Shown here: piece by piece, positions 1 through 12,452 of the stretch
Numbering within the stretch: position 1 is the stretch's first letter
How the letters are laid out: each line of letters begins with the position of its first letter
Assembly (NCBI GenBank): GCA_037953625.1
Contig: CM075651.1
Coordinates: 128,678,501-128,742,500, forward strand
Direction: 5' to 3'
Source of the DNA: Crotalaria pallida
Lineage: Eukaryota; Streptophyta; Magnoliopsida; Fabales; Fabaceae
DNA length: 64,000 bases
Translations under genes and position numbers: made by a program
Notes under the pieces: generated by a model
What the model saw: the letters and a program-made list of their open reading frames with translations, nothing else
What the model was told of the DNA's origin: nothing
Databases searched by the model: none

Positions 1-219
1 AGTAAATCTCATAGAAATGTTGTTGATTTTTCTAAAGTTGATTTTTCAAATGCACCAACATGTTTCTATTGTGGTACTCATGGACATACTTCAAATGTGT
101 GTTATATTAAAGTGCATGGTATACCTAAAGGAGATTTTGTTTGGATGAAAAAGGGTGAGAGTCCCTACACTAACAAAAATGGATCCAAAACCATTTGGAT
201 ACCAAAAGGCAAAGCATGA
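1..219 (+). CDS. Gag C-terminus (partial), copia SIRE-type, with zinc knuckle
   Basis: Frame 1 is open from the first base to a TGA at 217-219 (72 residues). It contains one CCHC zinc knuckle (CFYCGTHGHTSNVC) and ends in a basic, W-containing tail (NGSKTIWIPKGKA). The last 72 residues of the Gag at 20175-21965 are almost identical, so this is the same gene in a sister copy. Gag forms the virus-like particle and its CCHC knuckles bind the element RNA. The N-terminal UBN2-like part is outside the window. There is no pol frame after the stop. Confidence 0.9.
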   Translation, partial: SKSHRNVVDFSKVDFSNAPTCFYCGTHGHTSNVCYIKVHGIPKGDFVWMKKGESPYTNKNGSKTIWIPKGKA

Positions 220-1017
220 TTGTTTTGTAGGTATGATTGAAGAGCAAAGGGCTTACAAGTGTTATTCATACATTTGCATCTTCAATTGGTATTACATTTG
301 CATCTCAAGTGAATGACCTACAAAGTGGTAAAAATTGGTACAAGTGATATTGTTGAATATTCTTATTTGGTATCAATTGTTTAGTCTTCTCAATTGGTAT
401 AATTGAATTGTTCTCAAATAGTATTACTTTTCTAAAGTTCAATTGGTATAATTGATATTGATCACTCAATGCTACTAATTTTGATGATTAGATGATTATC
501 ATGCTATTATTTTTGTGATATTTCTTTACATTGATGATATCTCAATTGGTATTATGACTTCTTAGTATTTCTATTGGTTCATAATTCATTGTTATATTTT
601 CTTGCCAATTGGTATCACATTTCAAAGTATAGTACTTGTTATATTTCAATTGATAATGGTATATATTACTTTGAAGAAATAAATGTGAATTTCTCTATTT
701 TGGCTTAGTATTTTATATTTCAATTGGTATATATATATATTACTTTTTGATAATGCCAAAGGGGGAGAAATGGTATGTTTTGAAAAATGGGAGAAATGAT
801 ATGTTTTTGTGGAGAAAGGTTGTTTTGTTGTTTTTATGTAGGTTGAGCTAAGTTGTTGAAGATAGGGGGAGAATCAAGCTTCTATCAATTGGATTTCAAA
901 TATCAAATGCATTGATTGAGGGGGAGCAAGTTTCTCACCAAGTGATCAAATTGTTAAAGCATCAACAACTTCAATCAAATTCAAAACATGGTTTGTCATT
1001 TTCAAAAAGGGGGAGAT
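220..1017 (+). repeat. gag-LTR noncoding region with TCAATTGGTAT repeats and polypurine tract
   Basis: This is AT-rich noncoding DNA between gag and the 3' LTR. A motif close to TCAATTGGTAT recurs about eight to ten times (for example near 283, 400, 440, 541, 605 and 720). It matches the junction between the LTR end (CTCA) and the primer-binding site (ATTGGTATCAGAGC) of this family. Further purine-rich GGGGGAGAA motifs occur near 760 and 870, and the terminal polypurine tract ends at 1017. Confidence 0.7.
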
Positions 1018-2619
1018 TGTAAGTTCCATGATGAATGTTTTGATAAGGACAAAGTGTTTTGAACAAGCTACAAAGATGTTGATCAAGTTTCAAGTTCAAC
1101 AAGCAACAACAAACATCAAATGAAGAAGAGAGAAAGCAAGCTCATGAAGACTTAGTTTGAGTGTAATTGTAATTGTTTTATCTTTTGCCTCTCAAGCTTC
1201 TTAGGTCTTTTATTTGGGTAGATTATTTAGAGGTAGGGAATCTCTATCATAGTCATGATTAAATCATAATTTGAGTTTTCACTTAACCTAGAATCAATAG
1301 GTGGCTTAAAGGTTTGAAAGGAAAGGTTTGGTTTTGAGAAAACAAGTTTTAAACAAGTATCAGACATGTTAATCGATTAAGAACATATTTAATCGATTAA
1401 TACTCGATTAAGCTGAAATTTAATCGATTAAATACTGCAGATCTAGTTTTTTAAAATACGATTTTTACTTCTCAAAATGAGTTTTCAAGTGCTACAAATT
1501 TTGGGTATTCTATATAAACCTATTCCTAACCTTTGTGATTAATATACATCATTTTCATAATCAATTTTAAAAGAATCAAGTCACTCTATTCTCTCTCAAT
1601 TTCAAAGATCAAAGCTTTCATATTTTCATATTATTTGATCAAGAACCTTTGAATCTCTTATTGTGAATTGTCATAGCTATTGATTGAGATTCATAGGATT
1701 GTTATTGTGTATTCAATTGTGTTGTAATATTTGCAAGAAGGCAAGCCAACTACAACAACAAAGAAGCCTTGGTGTGTCGTTTATCATCAAGCAAGTTCAT
1801 TCAAGCAATTGAAGAAGAAGAAAGTCTTGGTTGTGAATCAAGCAAAGTGAAGCCTTGGTGTGTGGATTATCATCAAGCAAAGAAGACTTGTTGTGTCCAT
1901 TATCAACAAGGGGTAGAGGTTAGATTAGAGAGAAGATCAATAGGATTACAAGGCAAGGGTGTGGAGTATCTCTTGTAGGCTAGCAAGAAGGGAGTCTTGT
2001 GAGGCATTTACTTGTAATTTGAGAACTCTAATTCCTCATAGTGAAGAATATCTCTTGGTTGAAGAGGGGACTGGATGTAGCTTTCAAGCGAATGAAAGTG
2101 AACCAAGATAAATCACTGTGTCGTATCTCTAAACCCTTAACTCTTTACAATTCAAGTCATTGATTGTGTTCTTGGTTGAAAACCTAGAGAAAGATTGATT
2201 TTCATAATTGATTGAATTGAATCTTTATTGTTCAAATTAAGTTAGGGAAAATCATTTTCATAACCTAGGTAATCAATAAGAATATAGGTGTTAATTGTTT
2301 TCGCTGAATCTCTGGTTATACGTGTGAATTGATTGATTTTCGTATGCGATTGAAAAGTGATTTTTCAGTTTCTGATAGATTTAATCGATTAAGCACATTC
2401 TTAATCGATTAAGGACTTTTGAACTTTCAGGCTTAATCGATTAAACTTCAGAATAATCGATTAAGACAGTACAAATTTGCAAAAATCATTTGTTTTGATT
2501 GTTTCGATTTGTTTCTTTCGAAAATCTTTCAAGGTTTCTTTTACACCTATTCAACCCCCCCTTCTAGGTGTTCTTCTAGGGTTCCTTGGTTGTTTCAACC
2601 ACCAATTGTGGTTTCCTCA
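1018..2619 (+). repeat. 3' LTR (about 1.6 kb) of the gag-only element
   Basis: The LTR begins TGTAAGTTCC and ends GTTTCCTCA, matching in reverse complement the LTRs at 17776-19369 and 22038-23631. It has two clusters of TTAATCGATTAA palindromes, one at about 1372-1430 in U3 and one at about 2386-2466 near the 3' end. A strong TATA box (CTATATAAA) lies at 1510-1518. Imperfect repeats of a unit containing CTTGGTGTGT and ATCATCAAGCAA fill about 1765-1915. The short open frame there (1769-1978) is probably not a gene. Confidence 0.9.
1372..1518 (+). promoter_or_regulatory. LTR promoter: TTAATCGATTAA cluster plus TATA box
   Basis: Three to four copies of TTAATCGATTAA-like palindromes (1372-1430) are followed about 80 bp later by CTATATAAA (1510-1518). 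The same spacing occurs in the sister LTR on the minus strand (palindromes 23202-23269, TATA 23117-23125). The TATA assignment is from sequence only. Confidence 0.55.
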
Positions 2620-2716
2620 ACTACTAGACCCTAAATCAGACACAACACACTATAATAACTATGATACTAACTACGACACTAACTAACTACTAATGACCTT
2701 TGGCAAGAACCGATAT

Positions 2717-3844
2717 TCCCCGGCAACGGCACCAAATTTGATCGAGGTCGTACCCGATACAAATAAAAACAGTTTAAGTATAGTACTAGGAAGTGACTCC
2801 TAGGTCGTCTCCCAAGGAATATCTTATCAAGCAAAAGGTCGAACACATAGTATGCATAGAAAACAAGGGGGGTTTTGTATTGAATGTTGAAATCTAAAAT
2901 CAAAACAGAATTAAATAAAAACGAAGTAACAAATAAGAAAAAGCGGATAAACCCCTTTGGCTCGCGTTCACAACTCTATCATCGGTCACAAAAGATCAAT
3001 TTCTTCCCTCTTCACTGTCCAACTCGTGAGAACTAAATACTAAGCGAAAATTCAATTCTCACCCCAAAACCCTAACCTCTAATTAAGCATTAAAAGCCAA
3101 AACATGGAGATTTTACGAGTTTGCATAAATTAAGCATTCATACACATGGATTATCTCTATAGAATGGAACTAAGCGAACCATAACATATCAATAAGCATG
3201 AAAACAGTGAATAAAAACGAAATAGCATTAAGAACAAAACCTCAAGAGTATGTGATACATTACCAAAGGGATTTAACCTAAGAGTTTAGCCTTCCATGAT
3301 GAAATAAGTCAAAAACGTGTAGAAAGGGAAGAGAGAAAAACCCTGGCAGCCACCACAAGCTTGGAGAGAAAAACTAAGCCTTCTCCTAGAGAGAGATTGG
3401 GAAAAACGTGATTATGGAAGGTGGCTGCTAGGTCTACACGAATTTTGCTTTTTAAAACACAAAACGGGCCTAAATCATGGGCCAAATCCTAAGGAAAGCT
3501 AATCTCTAAATTAAATCTAAAAATATCCTATAGATAAAATCTAAATCTTAAAAGATATAAACTAAATCTCAAATAATCATAAAGATAGATTACAATCTTC
3601 ACTTCATCATATATCTTATCTTCCAAAATTAAATCTTCACTCCCAAAATGTCCAAAAAGCCCTTGTGACCTGAAAATAATAATAGATTAAATTAGGCTAA
3701 ATAATCCAAATTAATTAAAATCTGGAATAATAGTCTAATAAAGTCTAAAATACTAAATCATTCTAAACAATGTCAAGTAGGCACCAAAAATCATCAATGA
3801 GAGCAAAATAAGGCTATGAATAATGGGAAATATAATGCTCATCA
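2717..3844 (-). mobile_element. LTR plus primer-binding site of a truncated Athila/Tat-type gypsy element
   Basis: On the minus strand a sequence starting TGATGAGC (3844) and ending CTCGATCA (2739) has TG...CA ends (1106 bp). It is followed after four bases by a site at 2717-2734 that matches the 3' end of plant tRNA-Asp with one mismatch. This is the usual LTR-PBS layout of Athila/Tat elements. Nothing recognisable as gag or pol follows toward 2620, so only the 5' end of the element remains. I could not confirm a target-site duplication. Confidence 0.65.
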
Positions 3845-3849
3845 CCTCT

Positions 3850-4825
3850 TGTAACATTCTTGATTTTAAACCCCAGTTTAATTAGGAAAAACCTAAGTTA
3901 GAATTTATGAGAATATCGATAGTAAACTACGTGTAGGAGTTAAGAGTAATGTCTTAGAGTTAGAATTTGTCAAAATATATGTTTTGGGCAAGATAATCGA
4001 TTACCATGGGTAAAGTAATTGATTATCAGCTCCCTGGTAGAACCACTACAATGTTGCATCAATGATAATCGATTACCTCATGTAAGTAATCGATTACCTT
4101 GTGATTTTAATGAAGTAATAGATTACTTGGGGTAGAATAATAGATTATTAGACCTCTGGTGAATTTCCTTAGATGTTGCATCAAGGAGATAATCGATTAC
4201 CTTAAAGGGGTAATCGATTACCAGCTCAAAAAGACTCGAGTAGTACTCGAGTAGCACGTGTTGAATTGGAAAAAAAATAAAAGGGGGTTCAGCCCCCTTC
4301 CTCCTCATTCCTTACCCGCCTCTCTCTCTCTTCCCCTCATTTTCTACGGTTCTCTCTCTCCCTTCTCACCCCCAAATCACCACCAACACCCATTAACACC
4401 AAAACCCTCACCTCCAATCCTCCTTCCATGGTGACCCACTTCCTCCCTCATACTTTCTCCTTATTCTTCCTCTCTCCTCCATGGCTCTCTCTCCCTCCAT
4501 GAACCCACACACACCATATCCACCCCAAACCCCCAAACTCTATTTCCAAGCCTCACCCATGGGATCTAAGCTTTATTTTGGGTTAGATCCAACACATAAA
4601 CTCTTCCTCCCTCATTCTTTGCCATTGCTGTCTCTTTTTTCCTCCTTGAAGCTCTTTCTCTCTCCTAGGGCTTCACTCTCTCTTTATCTTCCAATCTCAA
4701 AAACCAAGTGGAGATCGGGCAAGGGAGTTGGAATCCATGTAGATCAGGGATAGATCTGTGGTCTACGGAGCTTCAAGTGAGCTCTCTCTTCCTCTAAGGT
4801 AAGGGGAGACACTTTTCTACACTTT
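3850..4825 (+). repeat. LTR-like fragment with GTAATCGATTAC cluster (left part, split by solo LTR)
   Basis: The sequence begins TGTAACATTC, a start like those of the other long-LTR gypsy elements here. It carries a cluster of GTAATCGATTAC-type palindromes at about 3995-4226, a TATA-like AATAAAAGG near 4275-4283 and then a CT-rich leader. The solo LTR at 4831-9369 interrupts it, and it resumes at 9375. I could not find its far end, so it may be truncated. The 90-codon open frame at 4481-4753 is low-complexity leader and is not called as a gene. Confidence 0.5.
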
Positions 4826-5869
4826 GAGTTTGTAACACCCCGTCTAGAACCTCATATTTATTTTACGTAATAAAGAGATTATTTTGAAAAAGTGTTTTTA
4901 AAAGAGTATTTGGGAAGAGTATTTCTTGGAGTGAATTTCTTTTTATGATTTCAAGTGATAAATGATTTCAAAGAAATGGTTCTTATGAGAAAATATTATG
5001 AGTTTTGAATTGAGTTTTTGAAGAAATCATTAAGTGTTTGATATTTTATTTTTAAGAAACTATGATTTTGTGAGAAAGAAAATCAAATTATTTTCTATGT
5101 GTGTGTGTGCATGTATGTGTTCGGCCATGTATGTATGTGCATGCATGATAGGATTTGATTTTTCTAGAAGCCTAAGGAGTAGACTAGCATCATGTAGGAT
5201 TAGTTTAGTGGAAAGTGTGGTTAAGGGAAATTGACCAACCAATGGGAAGTGAGATTAGGACCTAATTTTACTCTCTTTGTCTTATGACATGACCTAAGCC
5301 ATGCAATTTTATGGAAAGCCAAAATTGCCCCTCAAGCCACACACTCTTGACCGAATTTCCAAGGGCAAGAAGGGAATTGCTCGTTTGCCTATTTATACCC
5401 ATGGCATTAGTTCATTTCCAACCATTTCTTTCACTTCCATTTCATTTCCTTAAACACAATTCTAAGAGTTCCCATAAGCTCTTAGAGAGAGAGAGTGAGG
5501 CCGAGAGCTTGGAGGAGAAGAAGAAGGAGATCAAGCTCAAAGACTTAGGCTTTTCTTGGAGATCAAGTGAAGAAGGTTGTAGATCTTCTCTTTTTCTTAG
5601 TGTCTTTCAAAGATCTAAGAGTGTTAGAGCTAGTTCTATTTTTCTAAGCTTTGTAAAGTTCATTTGTTGTTGCATGTTTAATTTTTCTTGTAGATCTATG
5701 CTTGTATGTAATTTCTTAGCTTAGATCTTGAGTTTCAAGAACCAAACAAACTTGTAGAACCCTAAACTATGGACTCTATCATTCGGCCATGACTAGGAAA
5801 CTAGGTCATGATGATTTTTATTTTGATCTAAGTTCATGCATGTTAGTTTTATGCTTATACAAGTTGATT

Positions 5870-6040
5870 TGAGTGGTTGAAGTGCTTTGATTTTGTTTTG
5901 ATCTTGATAAAGCTTTGATCTTTGGTTTTTATCTTGAAAAAGGTTTGATCTTTGCTTTGATCTTTGAAAAGTTTTGATCTTGAAGATTGCATGTGATTTT
6001 TGAAACAAAAAGCCTTGATCTTTTAATTGCATGTCACGGT
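5870..6040 (+). repeat. Degenerate TTTGATCTT short tandem repeat inside the solo LTR
   Basis: About ten copies of a degenerate unit containing TTTGATCTT occur in about 170 bp. They lie downstream of the presumed LTR promoter. No coding potential is evident; a minus-strand open frame here is a product of the repeat. Confidence 0.6.
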
Positions 6041-8643
6041 TTTTGTGAGAAAATAAAGGAAATCTACTTTTGAAAAATGGTTTTGCTTTGATCTAGGTTT
6101 ATTGTTGTTGCATGTTAAATATTTGAGCTTTGCTCTCTTGATTTTGTTGATTAATATTCGGCCAAGCTTTGAAACAAAAAGATCATGATTTATTTTCCAT
6201 AAAAAGGTACTTGCATGTGATTCTCTTTTACTCCAAATAATTTTTAAAGTACATGCAAGGAAAATGAAAATGAAAATTTGGTTTGAAGTGACAAAGAGGT
6301 CACGGTTTTATGATTGAAAAAGGGAGTGGTATTTTTGAAACCATGTGTTTGAAGTGCATGACTTGATTTGGTATTTTAAGGTTTGCATGTTTGAAAAAGT
6401 GCATCAAAGACTTTATTTTGCCATGATGATGATTCGGCCTAGACTAGGTTTAATAGGCTAGATTCCTTTTCATGTGAATTAATATGATGTAATGAGTGTG
6501 TTTTGTGGTTTGATTTTAAGAAAAATTATTTGAATTGTGTTGAAATCATTTCTTCCAATTCGGTTTTGATTAAAGAAAATGAGTGAGTGAATTTGGTTAT
6601 TTCCAAAAGTATTTTCATGGCTTTGATCTTTAATTCCTTGTTGTCCAAGATTTATTTGTGAAGTATTTCAATTTTAAAAGTGTTTTTGATTTATGAAAAA
6701 TGTGGATTTCAAGTACTTTTTGAAATAACAAAAGTTGGATTGAAAATTATCAGTTTTTCGGTGTTTAAAGAATTGAGAAGGTGGCTGGACTTATTTCATA
6801 CAGCCACATAAATTAATTTGTTTTAATGTGAGTTTTCAAATGATTTTGAAGAATTTCAAGTACAAGAAAAGATTGTGATTTGTTTTGATTGTGTTTTAAA
6901 GAAAAGAATAAAGAAAAGTAAGGGATTTCCTATTTCAAGTAAAGAGACCAAGTGATGATTTCTAATTAAAATAGATTTTGACGAAAGCGTGTTTTATTTA
7001 CTATGAGGTATTCTCTAGATGTTGGGAACGAATTGCAAGGAGAAGCTAGAGATTTCCGAGGACAGAGCGTTTCGTTTGCTGGGATAAGAGGTGAGTGAGA
7101 GTGCGGTGAGCCCGTAACGTGGTTGCTCGGATGGTGATGAAATGAGACTTACGTGATATATTATGTATGTTTATCTGTTTTATTAAATTCGATGCATGCT
7201 TATTTCTATTATGTATTGGTTCTCTTCATGATTATATTGTTGAGTATATCATATGTTGTCTGGAAAGTTAGATGTTATGATATATGATGATGGAAATCAT
7301 GAGAAAGAGTAAGGATTGAAGTTAAGTGGAAAAGTGATAAGTGATGAGATTCGAGAACGTTTTATGGAACAATGATGCACCAGATGTGGAGATCGTGCTC
7401 GTGGAGCTGAGGTCGTGCTGGCGAATTCGAGATGGAGAATGATCGTCAAGCGGCTATCGAGAAGGATTAAGAGATTGCAAGAGAGCTATGAGAATTCCTA
7501 CGGGAACGGATGATGGAATTGTTGCCAAGTGGCTTGTGAAAGAGAAAGAGATATTGAAAGTTTGGGGAACGGAGATAACCCTTAGTGGTCGGGACTTGTC
7601 GAAGGGATGAACTAAGGGCAAGCCGACCGTAGGTTAATTAAAAAGAATTAAAAGACATTAAAAGACTTTAATATACGCGGTGAGATGTGAGAGTGCGAAG
7701 TAGTGGAGAGGAAGATACCATGGGTATCTGCGGATACTCAGGTGGAGATTGCATGAGGGGAGGGCAAGGACGGTGAACGTCAAGAAGCCTGGAGTATATT
7801 TCTAGGTGGAACGAATCCCACATGTGGCATACGAACGTGGTAGCGACTGGGTCCTAAGCCGTGGTAAGTTCTGCACAGCTAACTAGAAATGATACTGTCA
7901 CCCCCTTGATTGCAAGTCTAGAACAGTGAGAGGGACTGGAACGGGGCATTGTGATTTGCCACTGTACCCGAGTTATTTTACAGTGAGCCATAATTAAATG
8001 ATGTTATATGAATTGAAATGAAATTATTTGAGGCTGTACCGAGAGTTTTACAGTTCTCCTGGCTTGGAGCCAATTGTGAGACAGCTGTCGTGCCCGCGTG
8101 GTAAAGGTCATGTACTCCTGTTAGCTTCCGACTAGGATTGGATGGAGACCGAGGAGATGTAGACGTGTTCGTTTTTCCTCAGTGATGGTTTTTCCCCACC
8201 TCATTGAGCTAACGGATTATGATAAAACTTAAGATTAATAAGAAAGATTCAAAGAAGAAGAATATAAGTGGATGTAGGAAATATTAAGAAAGATTGTGAT
8301 GAGATTGGAATGTTGTAGAGAATTATGATATTATGTGCATTGAATTATGTGGCATCAAATTATGATTTTACCATGCTTGAAATATTATTATGTGCTTTGC
8401 TATGCTTCATTCAATTATGCTATGTGTACCACCGGTTTATATTATCTTGTTCTGGTTTTCTATTCTGTTATGCTTATCTTTTCTGCTCGGGTTATCTTGT
8501 TTCATTCTATTCTATATATGTCATATGTCTTTCTTTCTATCGAGTCTATCCTGAGACCTCACGGTCAACTCGTTAGTGTTCGGAACACTGACTCTCTCCT
8601 ACCATGTTGTCGTATTGGCATTTGCCGGTATTGCAACGGGTAG

Positions 8644-8985
8644 ATGGCGTATCGTGTAGCAATCCACATGTGGCCTCTTCAGGGAGGAGCATGGGAGGTT
8701 GTACCTGAAGGATGGATTTGGAGAGGTGACACTCGGTTGGAGATTGATGATCCAAGGCATATTTTGCGAGGAACAAGTCTGGACGTGCACGTAGGGCAAG
8801 TTACTCTTCGTGACTACCAAGATGGTGGACCGAGGGAGCATCACGAGTATGATGGCAATCCCGCACCGTTGGCTGCAGTGATTCCTCAACCGATGGAGGA
8901 GGAAGATGCAAGTGACCCTGGTCACGAAGCGGAGACGGACTCTAGTGAGGAGATGGAGACGGATGCTAGTTCGGCTGAAGAGTGA
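8644..8985 (+). CDS. Possible LTR-encoded small acidic protein (113 aa), unrecognised
   Basis: An ATG-initiated frame near the 3' part of the solo LTR encodes a W-containing N-terminal part (about residues 10-60, GWIWRGD and LRDYQDGG) and a strongly acidic C-terminus ending METDASSAEE. I do not recognise the family. The reading frame is richer in G and C than the surrounding LTR. A comparable but broken frame with an acidic end (EVEEDPIEADSDEE) sits in the related fragment at about 11940-12405. Small ORFs in long gypsy LTRs could be real or chance; there is no recognisable domain. Confidence 0.35.
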   Translation: MAYRVAIHMWPLQGGAWEVVPEGWIWRGDTRLEIDDPRHILRGTSLDVHVGQVTLRDYQDGGPREHHEYDGNPAPLAAVIPQPMEEEDASDPGHEAETDSSEEMETDASSAEE

Positions 8986-9374
8986 TGTCTGGCGTTATGT
9001 GTCTAGATGTTCTAGTGTGTCTAGGATCTAAGTTCCCAATCGAGGATTACTTTGTGAAGTACCATGGATGTAATTCAGCTACTTTTTAAATTACGATCTG
9101 TAATCTTTTTGTAACTATGGCCTGCTTTTGGAAAACTCTTGGAGTGAGACTCCAGTGCTTATGGCATATGTTTTTAATTATAATGAAAATGATGATTATG
9201 ATATGTTCATGGTGTTTGGTTCCGAGAAGTCTCGAAAGTGACAACTCGATTTTCAAGTGGGTGTTAACAGAAATTAATGAACTTATGTTTAAAAAAAAAT
9301 GGCCTCATTTTTGCAACAATTTAATAATAAATCAGTTAAGGTTTTGGAAGTGAAAATCGGGATGTTACAGAGTT

Positions 9375-10542
9375 AGGGATAGTTAGAGTTTATAATAGAA
9401 CTTGGGTTTAATAGTTAAATTGGGTTGTGGGTAACAAATTAATATTTGGGAAAAGATGGATTAGGGGTGTATAGTGTATTGTTGTTAGATTTTTATGTTA
9501 ACTAAAATGTTTGTAATAAATTCTCTTTTGTGTGTAATAAAGTAGGAAGTGAAGAACCCTAGGGAGTTGACTTATATTTTTGTCCCCGCATTTACAAAAT
9601 GTTTTGGTTTTGGTCCCACTACTAGACAATTGTTTTTGCAGAACCAAAAACTGATTCGTGTTCTTATGTTCTTCAGCGTCTTGGGGTAAGCTCAGGGTGC
9701 CTCATGACCCAAAACATGTTTTAATCTCTTTTTGACATATCCTAGTTTATGTTCTACCCCTGGTCCTTAATATTTCATGACAAATCTTTGACAAAAATCC
9801 CCGACGAAGTTAGTGTGTTGAAATTGAATCGATGTTTCTGCAGCAGAATTGTTGCCATGCGTTTTAATATCAAGTCCAATCTTTCCAGCCTCAAATCCAT
9901 TCAATCACCTCAAATAGGTATTGGACATCTCATTCATATCACTAGGGTTAAAGATTGAGTGTTCGTTTATATAATTTGTGTGAATTTCTAAGTTAAAACC
10001 ATGAAAAAAATCAACCGTAAATAGTTAAGTAAAAACCTCTTAGCAGTACCATTTCTATATCAATTTCCACCAACATCATCCGAGAAAAGCCTTGACATGT
10101 GGAAAAATGAAACAAAATAAAAAGTATATGACTGATGAGTATGGATTGGAAACACATGCAAAAGCCTTTTCTGGATGCAATCAAAGTCAAAGCTTGCTCT
10201 AATCAACTTAATCCTTTTTGAAAAAAAAATCATGTTTCGAAATTAAATGAAAATTTGAACAAAAAAACATGCATGGCAAAAAAAAAAACATGCATGTTGC
10301 AAATAAGAATGACAAATACAAATGAAGAAGAAATGGGGTCTCAGAGGGGTATTGGCACCGTCGGTCTATTATTTCCTCATTGTGTTTCAACATGTTTTGC
10401 GTTTTTATTTGAGAATGTAACTAAAAAGAAAGAAAAAGAAATTATTTTGGCACCGTTGGGAATCAAAGGCGAGTGGCTAAAGAGTTGAAACTTCATGTTT
10501 GTAGTAAGGGCGAGTTTTTCCAATCTTGCACCAATACGAGTA
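9375..10542. other. Unassigned repeat-derived sequence, no gene seen
   Basis: The first part (9375 to about 9560) continues the LTR-like fragment interrupted at 4825. About 9566-9625 matches one TIR of the Mutator-like MITE at 54088-54579 (CATTTACAAAA followed by GTTTTGGTTTTGGTCCC). The remainder is AT-rich with no convincing ORF. Short A-rich repeats with ACATGCATG occur near 10267-10296. Confidence 0.5.
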
Positions 10543-12452
10543 TGATAACATCCCTAATTTTTGTTTTCCGAATATTAGTAATAATAATAATAAATTATAA
10601 TATTTTGTTTATAAGTTGTTATGATGATTTAAGTATTGTTTGTTATGCGTATTACATAAATAAAATATGTGAAAAATATTTTAATATATATTTTTGTGTA
10701 AAAATATAAGTTTTGCAGTTTAGTCCTTGGTTTATTTAGGACCTAAATGTGTAAGATTATGTGATGAGTCACCATGAGACTTCAAAGGGCTTAGTTTGAA
10801 TTAGGTTTTTGTCTTAGATGTCATATTGAGCTCTAATTTCAATTTAAGCAAGTTATAAATGTTGCGTGCAAGCTGTGTGAATGTTGAAACCATGATTTAA
10901 TTGAGTAAATCTGGTTTAGATACCACGAGTTGATGATTTTATGGTTTTATGCATAGTTGAATGAAAAATTGAAATCTATGTGATTCTTGTTGATTTCAGT
11001 ATTGAGACATGTCCATTTTATGTTAATGTAGTTCTGTTTTGAGTTAGTTTGGGTTTAAGTTGAATTAGAATTGAAAATGGTATGTTAAAATCCCAACTTT
11101 TGTGTTTCTGCTGATATAGGTAATCGATTACCACAACCTGATAATCGATTACCAGACCATGTCTGATACTGATTATGAAAATACACGTAGTAATATATTA
11201 CCAGCTTATGATAATCGATTACCTGTGTTTAAAATGCCATTTTTAATTTTATTTCTTTTAACTTAAACTTAATTTAATTCTGAATAATGATGACATTGAA
11301 AGTATATATGGCATGGTAATTAATTTATTTTATTATGTGAAGGATAAGTTTATTAAATTGCCATGATAATGTTGGGAAATTGATGGAAAAGAATTAATAA
11401 CCAATCACATGATGAAAGTGTTGTTTGATTGGGTGATAAGTTATCCTTTGTCATGTTCGTGGAACATGAGGAGGGTACTATGGGAGTACCAAATGGTTGC
11501 GGCTTGCTTGATGACACATTTATAGGAATAGAATGTGGCCAGTATCGAGGGATGTTGTTGATGTGGTTATTACATCTTCGTGGCGTGACGTACACTCTGG
11601 TAGTGGCGTTATGTATCACGTTCTAAGCAAGATTGCCATACGTTCTGGGAAGGAATTATTGTGCTCTGGGAGTACACTAATGTTTTGGATGGACATCCGA
11701 GAGGGACTAGTATTAGAGGCCTTAGGATTGAGTGATAGAAAGCATGCATCATGCCACCCATAGTAACAGATCTAAAGTTAAAATGTGAAAAAGGCTTGAT
11801 CATATGTGGATGCATTCTATCTACTATTCTATCTGACTGTGTTTGTTTAGATAGTTTATTCTCATTTGATTATGTGGATGTATTGCTTACCCCTGTGCCC
11901 TTTTTAGGTGATGGATAGCCTGCATAGAGATCCGTCCACTCCCTAGCGAAGTGTGGATTTATGAGGGCCACCAGGCTACATACAAGGGGGAGGTAGAGCT
12001 GACCTTCTATCACCCAAATCCTCTGGCCCGAGTCCGTCCTCGTAGGTTCCGTATCGCCATTATTTATACTATGCATGTGCCCCCATTTTACACTTATCAC
12101 GGACCATCCTCGCCTTGATCAGCTTAACGCTTTTATAGTTTCCGTTTTAGACCTCCTACACGCATTTATCCTTCTCCTTCTAGACTTATCCGTGAGGATA
12201 CACCTACTCTTGGTCCGACGAGTCCGGTTCGGGAGGTACCATCTTCTGGCCCAGTATCCAGTGGTAGGGTATCCACTCAATCGGACGAGGTCGAGGAGGA
12301 TCCGATTGAGGCAGATAGTGATGAGGAGCTAGTCGAGCACTCCACTGGAATTAGTGGGGAGTTGGGGACTCGTCGGGATGTGCATAGTACACATAGTGAG
12401 GATTAGGGACTCAGGTTGCAGCTGCAGGAGACAAGACGGATGACATCACCTT
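10543..12452 (+). repeat. LTR-like gypsy fragment related to the solo LTR at 58865-62139 (left part)
   Basis: It starts TGATAACATCCCTAATTTT, resembling the minus-strand start of the 58865-62139 LTR (TGTAACACCCCTAATTTT). It has GTAATCGATTACC palindromes at about 11128-11222 and mini-inverted repeats like those in that LTR, such as CATGTTC-GTG-GAACATG at 11452-11468. A broken acidic reading frame lies at about 11940-12405. The LINE fragment at 12453-14431 interrupts it and it resumes at 14452. The far end is not located, as the second LINE also cuts this region. Confidence 0.55.

Larger units (their letters stand above)
1..2619 (+). mobile_element. 3' portion of a gag-only SIRE-related LTR retrotransposon
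   Basis: The window opens inside the gag of an element closely related to the complete gag-only element at 17776-23631, here in + orientation. The order is gag C-terminus (1-219), about 800 bp of noncoding sequence rich in TCAATTGGTAT repeats, a polypurine tract (about 1004-1017, AAAAAGGGGGAGATT), and the complete 3' LTR (1018-2619). As in the complete copy, no pol sequence lies between gag and the LTR. The 5' half is outside the window, so the target-site duplication cannot be verified; the bases after the LTR are ACTAC. Confidence 0.9.
4831..9369 (+). mobile_element. Solo LTR, about 4.5 kb, probable Tekay/Del-type gypsy
   Basis: The segment starts TGTAACACCCC and ends GGGATGTTACA. It is flanked by the direct repeat GAGTT at 4826-4830 and 9370-9374, so both ends are supported. 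There is no gag, pol or second LTR inside, which makes it a solo LTR or a non-autonomous element. LTRs of 4-5 kb with TGTAACACCCC ends are typical of the Tekay/Del chromovirus clade in plants (family knowledge). A TATA-like TATTTATA lies near 5390 followed by a GA-rich leader, suggesting + orientation. Confidence 0.8.

Noticed and set aside
1769..1978. 69-codon ORF in the gag-only LTR
   Set aside because: It is a translation of short tandem repeats and the frame is not kept in the other LTR copies.
5311..5724. 137-codon ORF after the TATA-like box of the 4.5 kb solo LTR
   Set aside because: Low-complexity leader sequence with no domain; unlike 8644-8985 there is no comparable frame in a related LTR.
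9749..9958. 69-codon ORF as a host gene exon
   Set aside because: No recognisable domain and no convincing splice sites; surrounded by repeat fragments.
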